Assembly (NCBI GenBank): GCA_020831765.1
Contig: JAFIFY010000058.1
Coordinates: 1 to 32,128 of the forward strand
Direction: 5' to 3'
From: Phycisphaeraceae bacterium
GTDB taxonomy: Bacteria > Planctomycetota > Phycisphaerae > Phycisphaerales > Phycisphaeraceae
DNA: 32,128 bases
Below, in pieces: positions 1-7,685 of the stretch. Position 1 is the first letter of the stretch; every line of letters begins with the position of its first letter. The notes under the pieces were generated by a model, which saw only the letters and a program-made list of their open reading frames with translations, ran no database searches and was not told the DNA's origin. Both the position numbers and the translations under genes were made by a program.

Positions 1-1
1 A

Positions 2-133
2 GTGCCCATCGAGGAGGACTGGTCACGATACCGCGATCCGGACGGTGTATTCCGGCAACTGTTCCCCAACGACCCGGCCAACGAGCACCTCGATGAGCCC
101 AGGCGGCCATCCGGGCCGGGTCCGCCCGAATGA
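2..133 (+). CDS. C-terminal fragment of an unidentified protein (5' end outside window)
   Basis: An open plus-strand frame enters from the left edge and ends at a TGA at 131-133, giving 43 residues (about VPIEEDWSRYRD...GPGPPE). The tail is hydrophilic and proline-rich, as often seen at the end of a longer protein. The GTG at position 2 could be a start but is more likely internal. Too little is present to assign a family. The reverse-strand reading over the same bases is compositionally poor, so the plus frame is preferred. The gene would converge with pheA across about 124 nt, which include a 14-base perfect palindrome (CCGCTCCGGAGCGG, 226-239) that might help termination. Confidence 0.45.
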   Translation: MPIEEDWSRYRDPDGVFRQLFPNDPANEHLDEPRRPSGPGPPE

Positions 134-257
134 GCCGGAGACGTGTTTCAGTTGAATATCAGCCGGTCTTGATGGTGCAATCCGATTGCCCAGAGTTGAT
201 TCGATGAGCCGGGTCTGTTCGCTTCCCGCTCCGGAGCGGCCAACCCCTGTCAAGTCC

Positions 258-1352
258 CTACAGCACCTCGCGGGCCCTTGGAAACGAGCCCAGGACGGTC
301 ATTTGCAGGCAGTGCTGTCGGGCATCCTTGATGGCGGCCTGGACTTTGGGATCGCTTTCATGGCCCAGGCAATCGACGAAGAAGTAATACTCCCAGTTGA
401 CGCGCTGGCTGGGACGTTTATCGATGTGCGTGAGATTGATGCCATGACTGCTGAAGACATCCAGCACGCTCGAGAGCGCTCCCACTTTGTGGGCGGTGGT
501 GAACATCAAGGCGGTCTTGTCATCGCCCGAGGGCAGGGGCGACTGCTTGCCGATCACGAAGAATCGCGTGGTGTTCATGGGATTGTCTTCAATCTTCTCG
601 AACTGAATATGCAGCCCGTATATCTCTCCGGCCAGCGATGAGCCGATGGCCGCGGCATTGGGCTCATGGCTGGCCCGCTCGGCGGCGCGGCTGCTGGATG
701 CTTCGGGAATGATGTTGACCTGCCTGAGCTGCGTGCTCAGCCATCGCCGGCACTGGCTGAGGACTTCGGGCTTGGAATAGACCGTCTGAATCTGTTCAAT
801 CGAGCAGTTGGCCAGGAGGTGATGATGAATGGTGATCAGCACCTCAGCGCAGATGCGCAAGGGCGATTCCAGGAAACAGTCCAGCGTTTCACCGATCCCG
901 CCAATGGCCGAGTTCTCGATGGGCACGAGGCCCAGGTCGATATGCCCCCGGCCGATTTCCTCGAAGACGGCGGCGATATCCGCCAGGCCGTCGTATTCAA
1001 CGCTCGAGCCGAACTTCCGCCGCGCCGCCAGGTGGCTGAAGCTGCCCGCGGGCCCGAGGTAGCCGATTCTCAGGGGACGCTCGAGGGCGAAGCTGCCGCT
1101 CATCATCTCCCGCCAGATCGCTTCGAGGCAGCGGTCCGGCAGCGGCCCTTTGTTCCATTTGCGTACCTGTTCGAGCACGACCGACTCACGTTCCGGAGCG
1201 TAGATTGGCGATGCTTCGCCGCCGCGTTTGACTTTGCCGACCTCGATCGCCACTTTGGCGCGTTCATTGAGAAGCTCGACCATCCGCTGGTCGATCTCAT
1301 CGATCCTCCGGCGGAGTTCGGCCAACTGGTTTTGAATGTCCGAATCGGTCAT
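258..1352 (-). CDS. pheA: Bifunctional chorismate mutase / prephenate dehydratase (P-protein)
   Basis: This 364-residue cytoplasmic enzyme should convert chorismate to prephenate and then phenylpyruvate in phenylalanine synthesis. Residues 8-90 form an AroQ-type helical chorismate mutase domain (RRRIDEIDQRMVELLNER). Residues about 95-270 are the prephenate dehydratase domain, with GYLGPAGSFSH near the start, the VPIENS segment at 143-148 and the catalytic-type TRF motif at 262-264. Residues about 280-355 are an ACT domain with GALS (291-294) and an ESRP-like DKRPS (311-315), the usual phenylalanine-binding elements, so feedback inhibition is expected. Length and domain order are normal for the family. 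The ATG start directly precedes the mutase domain; only a weak SD (AAGG) lies upstream. It diverges from the membrane-protein gene at 1504. Confidence 0.95.
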   Translation of the reverse strand: MTDSDIQNQLAELRRRIDEIDQRMVELLNERAKVAIEVGKVKRGGEASPIYAPERESVVLEQVRKWNKGPLPDRCLEAIWREMMSGSFALERPLRIGYLGPAGSFSHLAARRKFGSSVEYDGLADIAAVFEEIGRGHIDLGLVPIENSAIGGIGETLDCFLESPLRICAEVLITIHHHLLANCSIEQIQTVYSKPEVLSQCRRWLSTQLRQVNIIPEASSSRAAERASHEPNAAAIGSSLAGEIYGLHIQFEKIEDNPMNTTRFFVIGKQSPLPSGDDKTALMFTTAHKVGALSSVLDVFSSHGINLTHIDKRPSQRVNWEYYFFVDCLGHESDPKVQAAIKDARQHCLQMTVLGSFPRAREVL

Positions 1353-1417
1353 GCGTCAGCGCCTTGCGGGGTGTCAGAATCGTCTTGCCGGGGCGGTCCG
1401 CCGCGCGGCTGGGAGAT

Positions 1418-1462
1418 TATGATAAGAAAAACAGCCGGGCCCATCGGGCGTATGATGATCCA
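1418..1462. promoter_or_regulatory. AT-rich divergent promoter region between pheA and the membrane-protein gene
   Basis: The 151 nt between the divergent genes contain an AT-rich block (about 1418-1430) in otherwise GC-rich DNA. On the plus strand TATGAT (1451-1456) is one mismatch from a sigma70 -10 box and would start transcripts about 38 nt before the membrane-protein gene, but no good -35 is seen. On the minus strand overlapping TATCAT/CATAAT hexamers are possible -10 boxes for pheA. The assignment rests on -10 similarity alone. Confidence 0.3.
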
Positions 1463-1503
1463 GAGTCTTCGGTCTGATCGAACATGAAAGTCGGCCCACC
1501 GTG

Positions 1504-2388
1504 ATGACCCCATTCCTTCTGAACACCGCCACCTCGCCGCTTCCGGAGCTTCCGGCCTATCCGCTGGCCGCGGCACCGGCGTATACCGCGTTGGTGATGC
1601 TGATTCTGGGCGCCCTGGTCTGGACGAGCGGCCGGCGTCTGGTCAAGCTCAGCGCCGTGATTTGCGGGCTGGTTCTGGGCGCGTTGGGCGGTGCGGCCCT
1701 GGGTCAGGTGGTTTCGGGCAGTGAATATGCGATCTGGTGGATGGCCGCGTGTGGCGTGGCGGGCGCGGCGGTGGCGCTGCTGCTGCTTCGGCTTTGGATC
1801 GGTCTGAGCACGGCCGTGATGTTGGCGGTTCTGGGCCCCTTGATCTGGCTGGTCTGGAACGGGGCGACGCTGCCGCAGGGCCTGGAAGCGCCCGGCGAAC
1901 CCCAGGTGGCCGAGGTGGAAGGCGAAGGTGAAAATGGCGGTGACGAGGCGGATTCGCCGCGCGTGCCCGGAACGCCGGTTCCGCCCACCCTCGATGACAT
2001 CCGCGCACGGCTTCCCGACCTCAACCGTGGCAGCTTCGTGGGTGAATTGAAGCTTTCCTTTGAAGATCAGGAAGCGCAGGTTCGAAACTGGTGGGATGAA
2101 TTGTCCGAATCGGCGCGGACGCGGCTGGTGACGATCAGCCTGATCGGTGCCGCGGCCGGATTGGCCCTGGGGCTGCTGGCCTATGTGACCATGGGCACCT
2201 TCCAGACTTCCCTGGTCGGCTCCGTGCTGCTCCTGGGCGGGTATGAGCGTTTGACGATCGCCCTGGCCGAGAGCATGCCACTTCCCGTCGCGCATGATGG
2301 ACGCATCCGCATGGCGATCGTCCTGGTGCTCAGCGTCGTGGGCATGGCGCTGCAGATGAGGCTCTGGTCGAAGTCGAGCCGGCGTTGA
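1504..2388 (+). CDS. Polytopic membrane protein of unknown function
   Basis: The protein has 294 residues and no recognised family. Hydrophobic segments lie at about 26-41, 48-69, 76-95 and 99-118, followed by a polar, Glu/Gly/Pro-rich loop (about 125-170) and a soluble stretch, then two or three further hydrophobic segments at about 205-243 and 268-288. The first block, with closely spaced Gly/Ala-rich helices, loosely resembles TMEM198/DUF4203-type membrane proteins, but that is only a resemblance. A GTG at 1501 directly precedes the ATG and either could be the start; no SD is visible. The TGA stop overlaps an ATG of the downstream YggS-like frame (TGATG at 2386-2390), so the two genes are probably co-transcribed. 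Confidence 0.75.
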   Translation: MTPFLLNTATSPLPELPAYPLAAAPAYTALVMLILGALVWTSGRRLVKLSAVICGLVLGALGGAALGQVVSGSEYAIWWMAACGVAGAAVALLLLRLWIGLSTAVMLAVLGPLIWLVWNGATLPQGLEAPGEPQVAEVEGEGENGGDEADSPRVPGTPVPPTLDDIRARLPDLNRGSFVGELKLSFEDQEAQVRNWWDELSESARTRLVTISLIGAAAGLALGLLAYVTMGTFQTSLVGSVLLLGGYERLTIALAESMPLPVAHDGRIRMAIVLVLSVVGMALQMRLWSKSSRR

Positions 2389-2417
2389 TGCTGTCCAACG
2401 ATCGGGAAGTTTGTGAC

Positions 2418-3212
2418 ATGACCGAGATATCCCGACTTTCCCCCAACGACTCGGAAAGCGAACTGGCGCGGCGGATGCGTTCGATTCTCGACCGGGTGGC
2501 CGCCGCGGCCGAACGCAGCGGGCGCAGCGCTGAGTCGATCACCACCGTGGCCGTGACCAAGTACGCCGGCATGGATGAGATTCGACAGCTTGTGCGCCTG
2601 GGACATCGTGACCTTGGCGAAAGCCGGATTCAACAGCTTGTTCAACGTTACGAAATGCTCAAAGAGGGCGCCATTCGCCGCGACAAGCTTTCGACCCTGA
2701 CCGATTCGGCCCAGGATGCTGGAAATCACGAACCCATTCGCTGGCACATGGTTGGCCGGGTCCAGAGAAACAAGATCAAGAAACTGGTCGGCGTGGTTGA
2801 CATGATTCACAGCGTCGAATCACTGAAGCTGGCCGAAGCCCTGGAAGAAGCAGCGAGAAAGGATGACACCGAGTTTGATGTGCTGCTCCAGGTCAACGTT
2901 TCGGGTGAAGAGAGCAAACAGGGCGTTCCCCTCCGGGCCGCGGCGACCCTGGCCGAACAGATCGGGCAAATGGAAGGCATCAACCTGCGCGGCCTGATGA
3001 CCATGGCACCGTACTCGGAGAATCCGGAGTCCGTTCGCGATGTTTTTCGACGCCTTCGAGAGGAGTTTGATGAGATTCGAAACACCCGACATTGCGGGCC
3101 GGGATTCGATACCCTGTCGATGGGCATGAGCGGCGATTTCGAGGTGGCGATCGAGGAAGGCGCAACGATGGTGCGTATCGGCTCGGCGTTTTTTGAAGAG
3201 TCAACATCCTGA
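2418..3212 (+). CDS. YggS/PROSC-family pyridoxal-phosphate homeostasis protein
   Basis: This 264-residue cytoplasmic protein of the YggS/PLPBP family binds PLP without known catalysis and is linked to vitamin B6 and amino-acid balance. The PLP lysine lies in VAVTKYAG (K48 from this start). Other family motifs are GESRIQQL, the RWHMVGRVQRNK segment, VDMIHSVES, LLQVNVSGEESKQG, GLMTMAPYSE, LSMGMSGDFEVAIEEGATMVRIGSAF. ATG 2418 is chosen because GGGAAG lies 8 nt upstream; an in-frame ATG at 2388 overlaps the previous stop and would add 10 residues. The protein is longer than the usual roughly 230 residues, partly through an insertion of about 20 polar residues before the RWH segment. It converges with the holin-like gene 30 nt downstream. 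Confidence 0.9.
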   Translation: MTEISRLSPNDSESELARRMRSILDRVAAAAERSGRSAESITTVAVTKYAGMDEIRQLVRLGHRDLGESRIQQLVQRYEMLKEGAIRRDKLSTLTDSAQDAGNHEPIRWHMVGRVQRNKIKKLVGVVDMIHSVESLKLAEALEEAARKDDTEFDVLLQVNVSGEESKQGVPLRAAATLAEQIGQMEGINLRGLMTMAPYSENPESVRDVFRRLREEFDEIRNTRHCGPGFDTLSMGMSGDFEVAIEEGATMVRIGSAFFEESTS

Positions 3213-3242
3213 CCGACCCGGCGGCCCCAGCGCGGCTCGACG

Positions 3243-3536
3243 CTACGCCTTGCCCGGGTTCCGATCGCGGAAAACCTGGGCCGCGAGGAAGCAGATAATC
3301 CCCATGCCCAGCACCACCGTACCCAGAACGGCCAGGGCCGCGGCCGGATGCATGACCTCGGCCAGCAGAATGTAGATCGCGGCGCCGAACAGGCCGACAG
3401 CCACGACCGCGAGAATCACCCCCACCGCCAGCAGCGCGATACTCGTCCCCAGATTGTGCGCGGCCACACGAACCGCCGTCAGTTTCTTCTCCGCGACCCG
3501 TGCAAGGCCGATGGCCAATCCGATCAAGCTTCTCAC
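3243..3536 (-). CDS. YqjE / phage-holin-III-like small membrane protein
   Basis: The predicted 97-residue protein has a short amphipathic N-terminus, then two strongly hydrophobic segments (about residues 33-56 and 62-86) separated by a short loop, ending in a basic tail (FRDRNPGKA). This is the layout of the YqjE/DUF1469 holin-superfamily-III proteins. The frame can be read further upstream, but that extension is the shadow of the neighbouring gene. GTG 3536 is preferred because GGAG sits 6 nt before it, in the 10-nt gap after the DUF883-like stop. Pairing with a DUF883 gene mirrors the E. coli yqjD-yqjE order and supports the call. A role in membrane or envelope stress is only inferred. Confidence 0.75.
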   Translation of the reverse strand: MRSLIGLAIGLARVAEKKLTAVRVAAHNLGTSIALLAVGVILAVVAVGLFGAAIYILLAEVMHPAAALAVLGTVVLGMGIICFLAAQVFRDRNPGKA

Positions 3537-3546
3537 GTTGGGCTCC

Positions 3547-3807
3547 TTAGCGGAAAAGCCGGGCGATGAAAATGCCCAGAAAGAACGAAAGAACCGATGC
3601 GGTGACGGGGTTCTTCTCAACGAATTGCCTGGCTTCATCCAGAGCGTCTTCGACCTGTCGGGCGATTCGCTCGACCTGGTCGTTGACTTCGTCCCCCGTC
3701 GACGACGCCTTGTCCTTGAGCAGCCCGGCAATCTGCTGACGGGCCTCTTCCAGTTCCTTGCGCAGCGATTGAAGTTCAGAATCGCCCGATTGGTTCTTTT
3801 CCGCCAT
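3547..3807 (-). CDS. ElaB/YqjD/DUF883-like membrane-anchored small protein
   Basis: The 86-residue protein has a charged, coiled-coil-prone body (about residues 8-60, rich in Glu, Gln, Arg and Lys) and one C-terminal transmembrane segment (about 66-85, ending FFLGIFIARLFR). The pattern of helical body, a VEKNPVTASV segment and a terminal membrane anchor is typical of DUF883/YqjD proteins, some of which bind ribosomes at the inner membrane in stationary phase (family knowledge from E. coli). The start is firm: AGGAGA lies 7 nt upstream of the ATG. It is followed after 10 nt by the YqjE-like gene and preceded by the sulfatase gene 70 nt away on the same strand. Confidence 0.8.
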   Translation of the reverse strand: MAEKNQSGDSELQSLRKELEEARQQIAGLLKDKASSTGDEVNDQVERIARQVEDALDEARQFVEKNPVTASVLSFFLGIFIARLFR

Positions 3808-3877
3808 GAATCACTCTCCTGGTTTCATCAAGCCACCTGGACATCCAAAAGTCTATCAGTTTCAAGCCGGCAGGGAA

Positions 3878-5257
3878 CTACAACTCCGGCAGGGCGAAGG
3901 AGTCGCCGGTCCGGCTGATCCAGTCGGCCAGACATTCCTGAAGCCTTGATCGCTGTTGGTGAAAGACGTGATGGAACGCCAGGTTGACCTGTTCGTAAGG
4001 ATCATCGTTGAGGTTGTGCAGCATCATCGGCTGACCTTCGAGGCAGACGTACTTCCAGCCGTCGGTGGTGACCACGCCGCGCCAGGGGCGATCGACGCCA
4101 TGTGGATGAAACTTGCGGACCGTCTGCTGGAGGAATGCCGATTCCGGAGCATCGTCCGGCCGGTCTTCGGGCTTACTGTTCAGAAAACCCGAATAGTCAT
4201 AGCCTCGCATCCAGTCGGGCTTGGATATCCCGCACAAACCCAGCGTCGTCGGCGCGATGTCCACGTGGTTGATCGGATGGTCCACCTTCCCGGTGTTCCG
4301 GCCATAGATGGGGATGCCACCACCGACGGAAAAAGGAATGCGGATCGACTCTTCCCAAGGCACGCTCTTGCCGAACTTGCCGTGCGATCCGTGCATGTCG
4401 CCGTGATCGGAGAAGAAGATGATCAGCGTGTTCTCTGCCAGCCCCGCCCTGTCCAGAGCGCGGCGAATGCGCCCGAGATTGAAATCCAGGTTCTCGATCA
4501 TGTGGTAATAGCCGGGTAAGCCGCTTAGGGCCTTGCGGCGAACCCAGTCCACATCCGGCACGTTCGGGCGAAGCCGCACTTCTCCTGCGCTTCGTGGTGG
4601 TCCATATCCGCCCGGCTCGATCGCCGGAAACGGCGCGGGCAGGTATGGATCATGCGGAGGCTGCACACTCAGCGCGGCAAAGAACGGCTTGGTCTGCCCC
4701 TCGGGGCCCGGCTTGCGGCCCCGGACATAGTCGATCAGAAGGTCCGTCAGCGCATCGGTCTCGTGGCCAGGAAGCTTGTATAGCTCCACTTCCGCACCAT
4801 TCGCCTCGTGCCCATGGACGTAGGAGTCATACTGCGAGTTGTTGTTCTCATAGCCGATCCAGGTCTGGAAACCGCCCCGCCGCTCCCGGGGGATGATGTG
4901 AAATGCCGACCGCCCTTCCGATTCCGATCGCCCATCGAGGTGCCACTTGCCGAACCACGCCGTGTCGTAGCCATGCTCGGTCAGCGCGTGGGCGATGGTG
5001 GGGAAGCTCGGGTCCATGCGCATCGGCGTCCGATAAACGCACTCGTGCGGATAACGACTGGTCAGCAGCGACCCGCGAAAAGGCGTACACCATGGATTGC
5101 CCGCCACCGCCCGATGAAAATGCACCCCCTCGTGGGTCAGGCGGTCCATGTGCGGCGTACGAAGATTCGGATCACCGGCATGACCCTGAGCCTGGGCGCG
5201 GTGCTGGTCGCCGAAAACCCAGATGATGTTCGGTCGAGGCGGCGTCTTTTCGTGCAT
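3878..5257 (-). CDS. Type I sulfatase (formylglycine-dependent, alkaline-phosphatase superfamily)
   Basis: A 459-residue arylsulfatase-family hydrolase expected to remove sulfate esters, probably from sugars. The core CTPFRGSLLTSR (Cys57) fits the CxPxR signature that is oxidised to formylglycine, with Phe where Ser is usual. Other active-site elements are PNIIWVFGDQHR (metal Asp17, followed by Gln18 rather than a second Asp), FGKWHLDG (102-109), PPHDPY (200-205), FFSDHGDMHGSHGK (about 281-294) and KSVPWEES. ATG 5257 is chosen because conserved sequence begins nine residues later; an in-frame ATG at 5308 would add 17 unconserved residues. Neither start gives a signal peptide, so a cytoplasmic location is suggested. 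It diverges from a deacetylase-like gene, pointing to carbohydrate metabolism. The substrate cannot be told from sequence. Confidence 0.9.
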   Translation of the reverse strand: MHEKTPPRPNIIWVFGDQHRAQAQGHAGDPNLRTPHMDRLTHEGVHFHRAVAGNPWCTPFRGSLLTSRYPHECVYRTPMRMDPSFPTIAHALTEHGYDTAWFGKWHLDGRSESEGRSAFHIIPRERRGGFQTWIGYENNNSQYDSYVHGHEANGAEVELYKLPGHETDALTDLLIDYVRGRKPGPEGQTKPFFAALSVQPPHDPYLPAPFPAIEPGGYGPPRSAGEVRLRPNVPDVDWVRRKALSGLPGYYHMIENLDFNLGRIRRALDRAGLAENTLIIFFSDHGDMHGSHGKFGKSVPWEESIRIPFSVGGGIPIYGRNTGKVDHPINHVDIAPTTLGLCGISKPDWMRGYDYSGFLNSKPEDRPDDAPESAFLQQTVRKFHPHGVDRPWRGVVTTDGWKYVCLEGQPMMLHNLNDDPYEQVNLAFHHVFHQQRSRLQECLADWISRTGDSFALPEL

Positions 5258-5375
5258 CGTCGCATGATAGCAGGAGCCCTGGGCATTCCCATGCGCCTGA
5301 TCGGGCATCGAGGGGTGTTGATCCGGATTGGATTTTGTCGATTTACCCGATACCCCCGGAACCCTCCACGATGCG

Positions 5376-6296
5376 ATGGGAAATCAGACCGACATGCCCG
5401 CCCGCAAAATCATCATCATGTATCACTCGGTGAGCAGCGCTGCCTGTCCCGGCGTCACCGGAAGCGTGCCCATACCCATGGCGCGATTCGCCCGACAGAT
5501 CGAGCAACTCCACGATGCCGGTTTTCGATTCGGAAAGATCAGTCAGTTGGATCAGACGGTGGACCGCGACACGGTCTACATCACCAGCGATGACGGCACC
5601 ATCGACTGGGCTCTCAATGCACTGCCCTGGTGTGAAGCACACGGCATTCCGACCTACACCAGCATCATCACCGGCCCATGGCGGGTCCCGGCGATCTATC
5701 CCGTAGCGCACCAGCTCCAGATCATGCTCGCCGCCGGCCTCACCAGCTTGCCCATGCCCGGGCTCACCACCGAGCAACGCGACTATATCGACCGAATCTA
5801 CGCCTATGAGACCCACCCGGTCCGGCGAAGGCTCAAAGGCGCGTGCAACCTGATCCTTTCCGACACGGAAGCCCGCGGGCTGCTGGGAGAGCCGGACCCG
5901 GCCATGCGACACCTGCTCTCTCGACGATTCGCGCCGGCGGAGGCGTACGCCGACTTGACCCTGGCCGAGTTCGGACCGCACACCGTGTCGCATCGCGCGT
6001 TCGATGGCTACGTCGATGACTACCTGGCCAGGGAGATCACGCCTTGCGTGGCGGCGCTGCGGGAGGCGGGGTTGGGCACGAGCAGGTGTTTCGCGTTGCC
6101 GATGCGGCCGCGCTATCCCGCGACCACCGAGCAACTGGCCGATGCGCTTGAACACGCCGGTTTTCGGTTCGTGATGGAAGGCCTGGGTTTCTGGGATGGC
6201 CGGAGCCGGATCGTGCCGCGCATCGACGCCGCGACCCTGGAGACAAACCTCGGACTGGCTCCATGGAAGGAGCCGGCGGCGGCCTCGGCGGCCTGA
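5376..6296 (+). CDS. Polysaccharide-deacetylase-like (NodB-type) protein
   Basis: The predicted 306-residue protein carries two hallmarks of carbohydrate esterase family 4. The first is a TSDDG motif at residues 70-74 (normally TFDDG, catalytic base and metal Asp) followed by a helix and HGIPTYTSIITG. The second is HTVSH at 202-206, the HxxxH metal-binding motif. Between them is an insertion of about 115 residues, longer than in simple NodB domains. The likely reaction is N- or O-deacetylation of a saccharide. There is no signal peptide. ATG 5376 is chosen; ATG 5394 or the upstream TTG 5328 are alternatives, and no strong SD decides. It diverges from the sulfatase, suggesting the two act on related substrates. 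A strong hairpin follows 13 nt after the stop. Confidence 0.8.
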   Translation: MGNQTDMPARKIIIMYHSVSSAACPGVTGSVPIPMARFARQIEQLHDAGFRFGKISQLDQTVDRDTVYITSDDGTIDWALNALPWCEAHGIPTYTSIITGPWRVPAIYPVAHQLQIMLAAGLTSLPMPGLTTEQRDYIDRIYAYETHPVRRRLKGACNLILSDTEARGLLGEPDPAMRHLLSRRFAPAEAYADLTLAEFGPHTVSHRAFDGYVDDYLAREITPCVAALREAGLGTSRCFALPMRPRYPATTEQLADALEHAGFRFVMEGLGFWDGRSRIVPRIDAATLETNLGLAPWKEPAAASAA

Positions 6297-6309
6297 GGCC
6301 TCATTTTCA

Positions 6310-6341
6310 CCCGGGGCAATCGGATAGACGATTCCCCCGGG
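6310..6341 (+). terminator. Strong stem-loop after the deacetylase-like gene
   Basis: The arms 6310-6322 and 6329-6341 pair over 13 positions with one mismatch (C6317/C6334) around the 6-nt loop GATAGA. It begins 14 nt after the stop codon. There is no T-run, so it is either a weakly intrinsic terminator or a 3'-end-stabilising hairpin. Confidence 0.55.
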
Positions 6342-6395
6342 ATCCAGGCCCCGGAATCCGAACTCCCGGAACCACAACCCCCGGATAACCGAGTC
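6337..6395. repeat. Degenerate 15-nt tandem repeat in intergenic DNA
   Basis: CCGGA recurs with an exact 15-nt spacing at 6351, 6366 and 6381, with a related 14-nt unit just before (6337). Units share a CCGGA(A/T) start and a C/A-rich remainder. The first partial unit overlaps the 3' arm of the terminator-like hairpin. No coding reading across it is convincing. Confidence 0.4.
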
Positions 6396-6445
6396 TCTGG
6401 AACTCGCTGGTCGGGGCCACGGTCACCCATCGGGCATCGCCTAGT

Positions 6446-6474
6446 TTGAGACAATCCCGTCCGATTGCTAATCT
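6446..6474 (+). promoter_or_regulatory. Candidate sigma70-type promoter for the aldolase gene
   Basis: TTGAGA (6446-6451, five of six to TTGACA) and TAATCT (6469-6474) are separated by exactly 17 nt. The start would fall near 6481, giving an mRNA leader of about 135 nt before the aldolase ATG at 6616. The rest of the 319-nt gap between the deacetylase and aldolase genes holds the hairpin and 15-nt repeat upstream; nothing else was recognised. Confidence 0.5.
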
Positions 6475-6615
6475 ATGCGCGAATCGTCAACGAGTCCCGG
6501 CTCGATGCTCGGCCGGGACACCCGTTTCCATCGCCCCAATCCTGAAGCACGATGCGCTCCAGCCAGCACAGGGTCGGAGACGTCGGCCATCCAACCCTAA
6601 ACCACAGGACTGAAC

Positions 6616-7650
6616 ATGCCCATTGCAACTCCCCAGCAGTACCAGCAGATGCTCGAAGCGGCCTACAAGGGCCATTACGCCTACCCGGCGATCAACATCA
6701 GCAGCATGGTGACCGCCAACGCAGCGCTCAAGGGTTTTCTGGACAAGAAATCCGACGGCTTCATTCAGGTCTCGACGGGCGCTGGCGCGTTCGCATCCGG
6801 ACTGGCGCTCAAGGACCAGGTTCTGGGCGCGATCTCACTCGCCGAGCACATCCACCGGATGGCGGCCCGGTACAACATTCTGATCGCGCTGCACACCGAC
6901 CACTGCCCACCGGCGAGCGTGGACAGCTTCCTGGTGCCGTTGATCGAGGAATCCGAGCGGCGTGTGAAGGCCGGCCAACCGCCGCTCTTCAACAGTCATA
7001 TGGTCGATGCCTCGAACCTGCCGCTCAAGGAAAACCTGGACCTGTGTGTTCCCCTGTACGAGCGCCTGGCGAAGATCGGCATGATGATCGAGGTCGAGGC
7101 GGGTGTGGTTGGTGGTGAAGAAGACGGTGCCGCGGGCAGCCACGACACCCCTTCGGAGAAGCTTTATACCACCCCCGAGGACATGGTCGAGGTTTATCGG
7201 CGGATGGGCAAGATCGATGGCACCTACATGTTCGCCGCGACCTTCGGCAACGTCCATGGCTCCTACAAGCCCGGCGTGGTCAAGCTTCGCCCGGAGATTC
7301 TCAAGCAGGGCCAGGATGCGGTGAAAAAGGAGTTCGGCGGCGATTCCAAGTTCTACCTGGTCTTCCACGGCGGCAGCGGCTCGGAAAAGAGCCAGATCAA
7401 GGAGACGCTCGGTTACGGCGTGGTGAAGATGAACGTCGATACCGACACGCAATACGCCTTTACCCGAGCCATTGCCGGGCACATGCTGAGCAACTATGAC
7501 GGCGTGCTCAAGGTTGACGGCGAGGTGGGCAACAAGAAGGCATACGATCCCCGCGCTTATCTCAAGGCCGCCGAGGAAAGCATGGCCAAGCGGGTGGGCG
7601 AAGCGTGCGAAGATCTGGATTCTAGCGGCAAGAGTCTGCTGGGCGGTTGA
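6616..7650 (+). CDS. fba: Class II fructose-bisphosphate aldolase (FbaA-like)
   Basis: This 344-residue zinc-dependent aldolase should interconvert fructose 1,6-bisphosphate with dihydroxyacetone phosphate and glyceraldehyde 3-phosphate in glycolysis and gluconeogenesis. Class II motifs are clear: HTDHCPP (Asp95 catalytic-type, His96 zinc), EVEAGVVGGEEDG (159-171), GNVHGSYKPG (211-220, zinc His214), FHGGSGS (250-256, zinc His251 and phosphate loop) and MNVDTDTQYAF (272-282). Length and motif order match the longer type A enzymes such as E. coli FbaA. The ATG is preceded by a weak AGGA element. The gene stands alone between a promoter-like sequence (6446-6474) and a hairpin directly after the stop, consistent with a monocistronic housekeeping transcript. 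Confidence 0.95.
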   Translation: MPIATPQQYQQMLEAAYKGHYAYPAINISSMVTANAALKGFLDKKSDGFIQVSTGAGAFASGLALKDQVLGAISLAEHIHRMAARYNILIALHTDHCPPASVDSFLVPLIEESERRVKAGQPPLFNSHMVDASNLPLKENLDLCVPLYERLAKIGMMIEVEAGVVGGEEDGAAGSHDTPSEKLYTTPEDMVEVYRRMGKIDGTYMFAATFGNVHGSYKPGVVKLRPEILKQGQDAVKKEFGGDSKFYLVFHGGSGSEKSQIKETLGYGVVKMNVDTDTQYAFTRAIAGHMLSNYDGVLKVDGEVGNKKAYDPRAYLKAAEESMAKRVGEACEDLDSSGKSLLGG

Positions 7651-7652
7651 CC

Positions 7653-7685
7653 GTCGGGGCCGTTCACAATAAACGGGGCCCCGAC
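7653..7685 (+). terminator. Hairpin directly after the aldolase gene
   Basis: GTCGGGGCC-GTT (7653-7664) pairs with AACGGGGCCCCGAC (7672-7685), leaving a 2-nt bulge and a 7-nt loop. It starts 3 nt after the stop codon. The stem is GC-rich and stable but lacks a T-run downstream. Confidence 0.6.

Noticed and set aside
226-239. 14-base palindrome between the first partial gene and pheA as a terminator
   Set aside because: It has no loop and no T-run, so it is mentioned only as a possible aid to termination and not listed as a terminator.
23-253. 76-codon minus-strand frame at the left edge
   Set aside because: Composition looks random and there is no ribosome binding site; the plus-strand tail ending at 133 is the better reading.
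666-1487. 273-codon plus-strand frame across pheA
   Set aside because: pheA on the other strand has all three expected domains with intact motifs; this frame is its shadow.
1417-2295. 292-codon minus-strand frame opposite the membrane-protein gene
   Set aside because: Its product is an Arg/Gln/His-rich sequence without structure, while the plus strand gives clear transmembrane helices and a coupled stop/start with the YggS gene.
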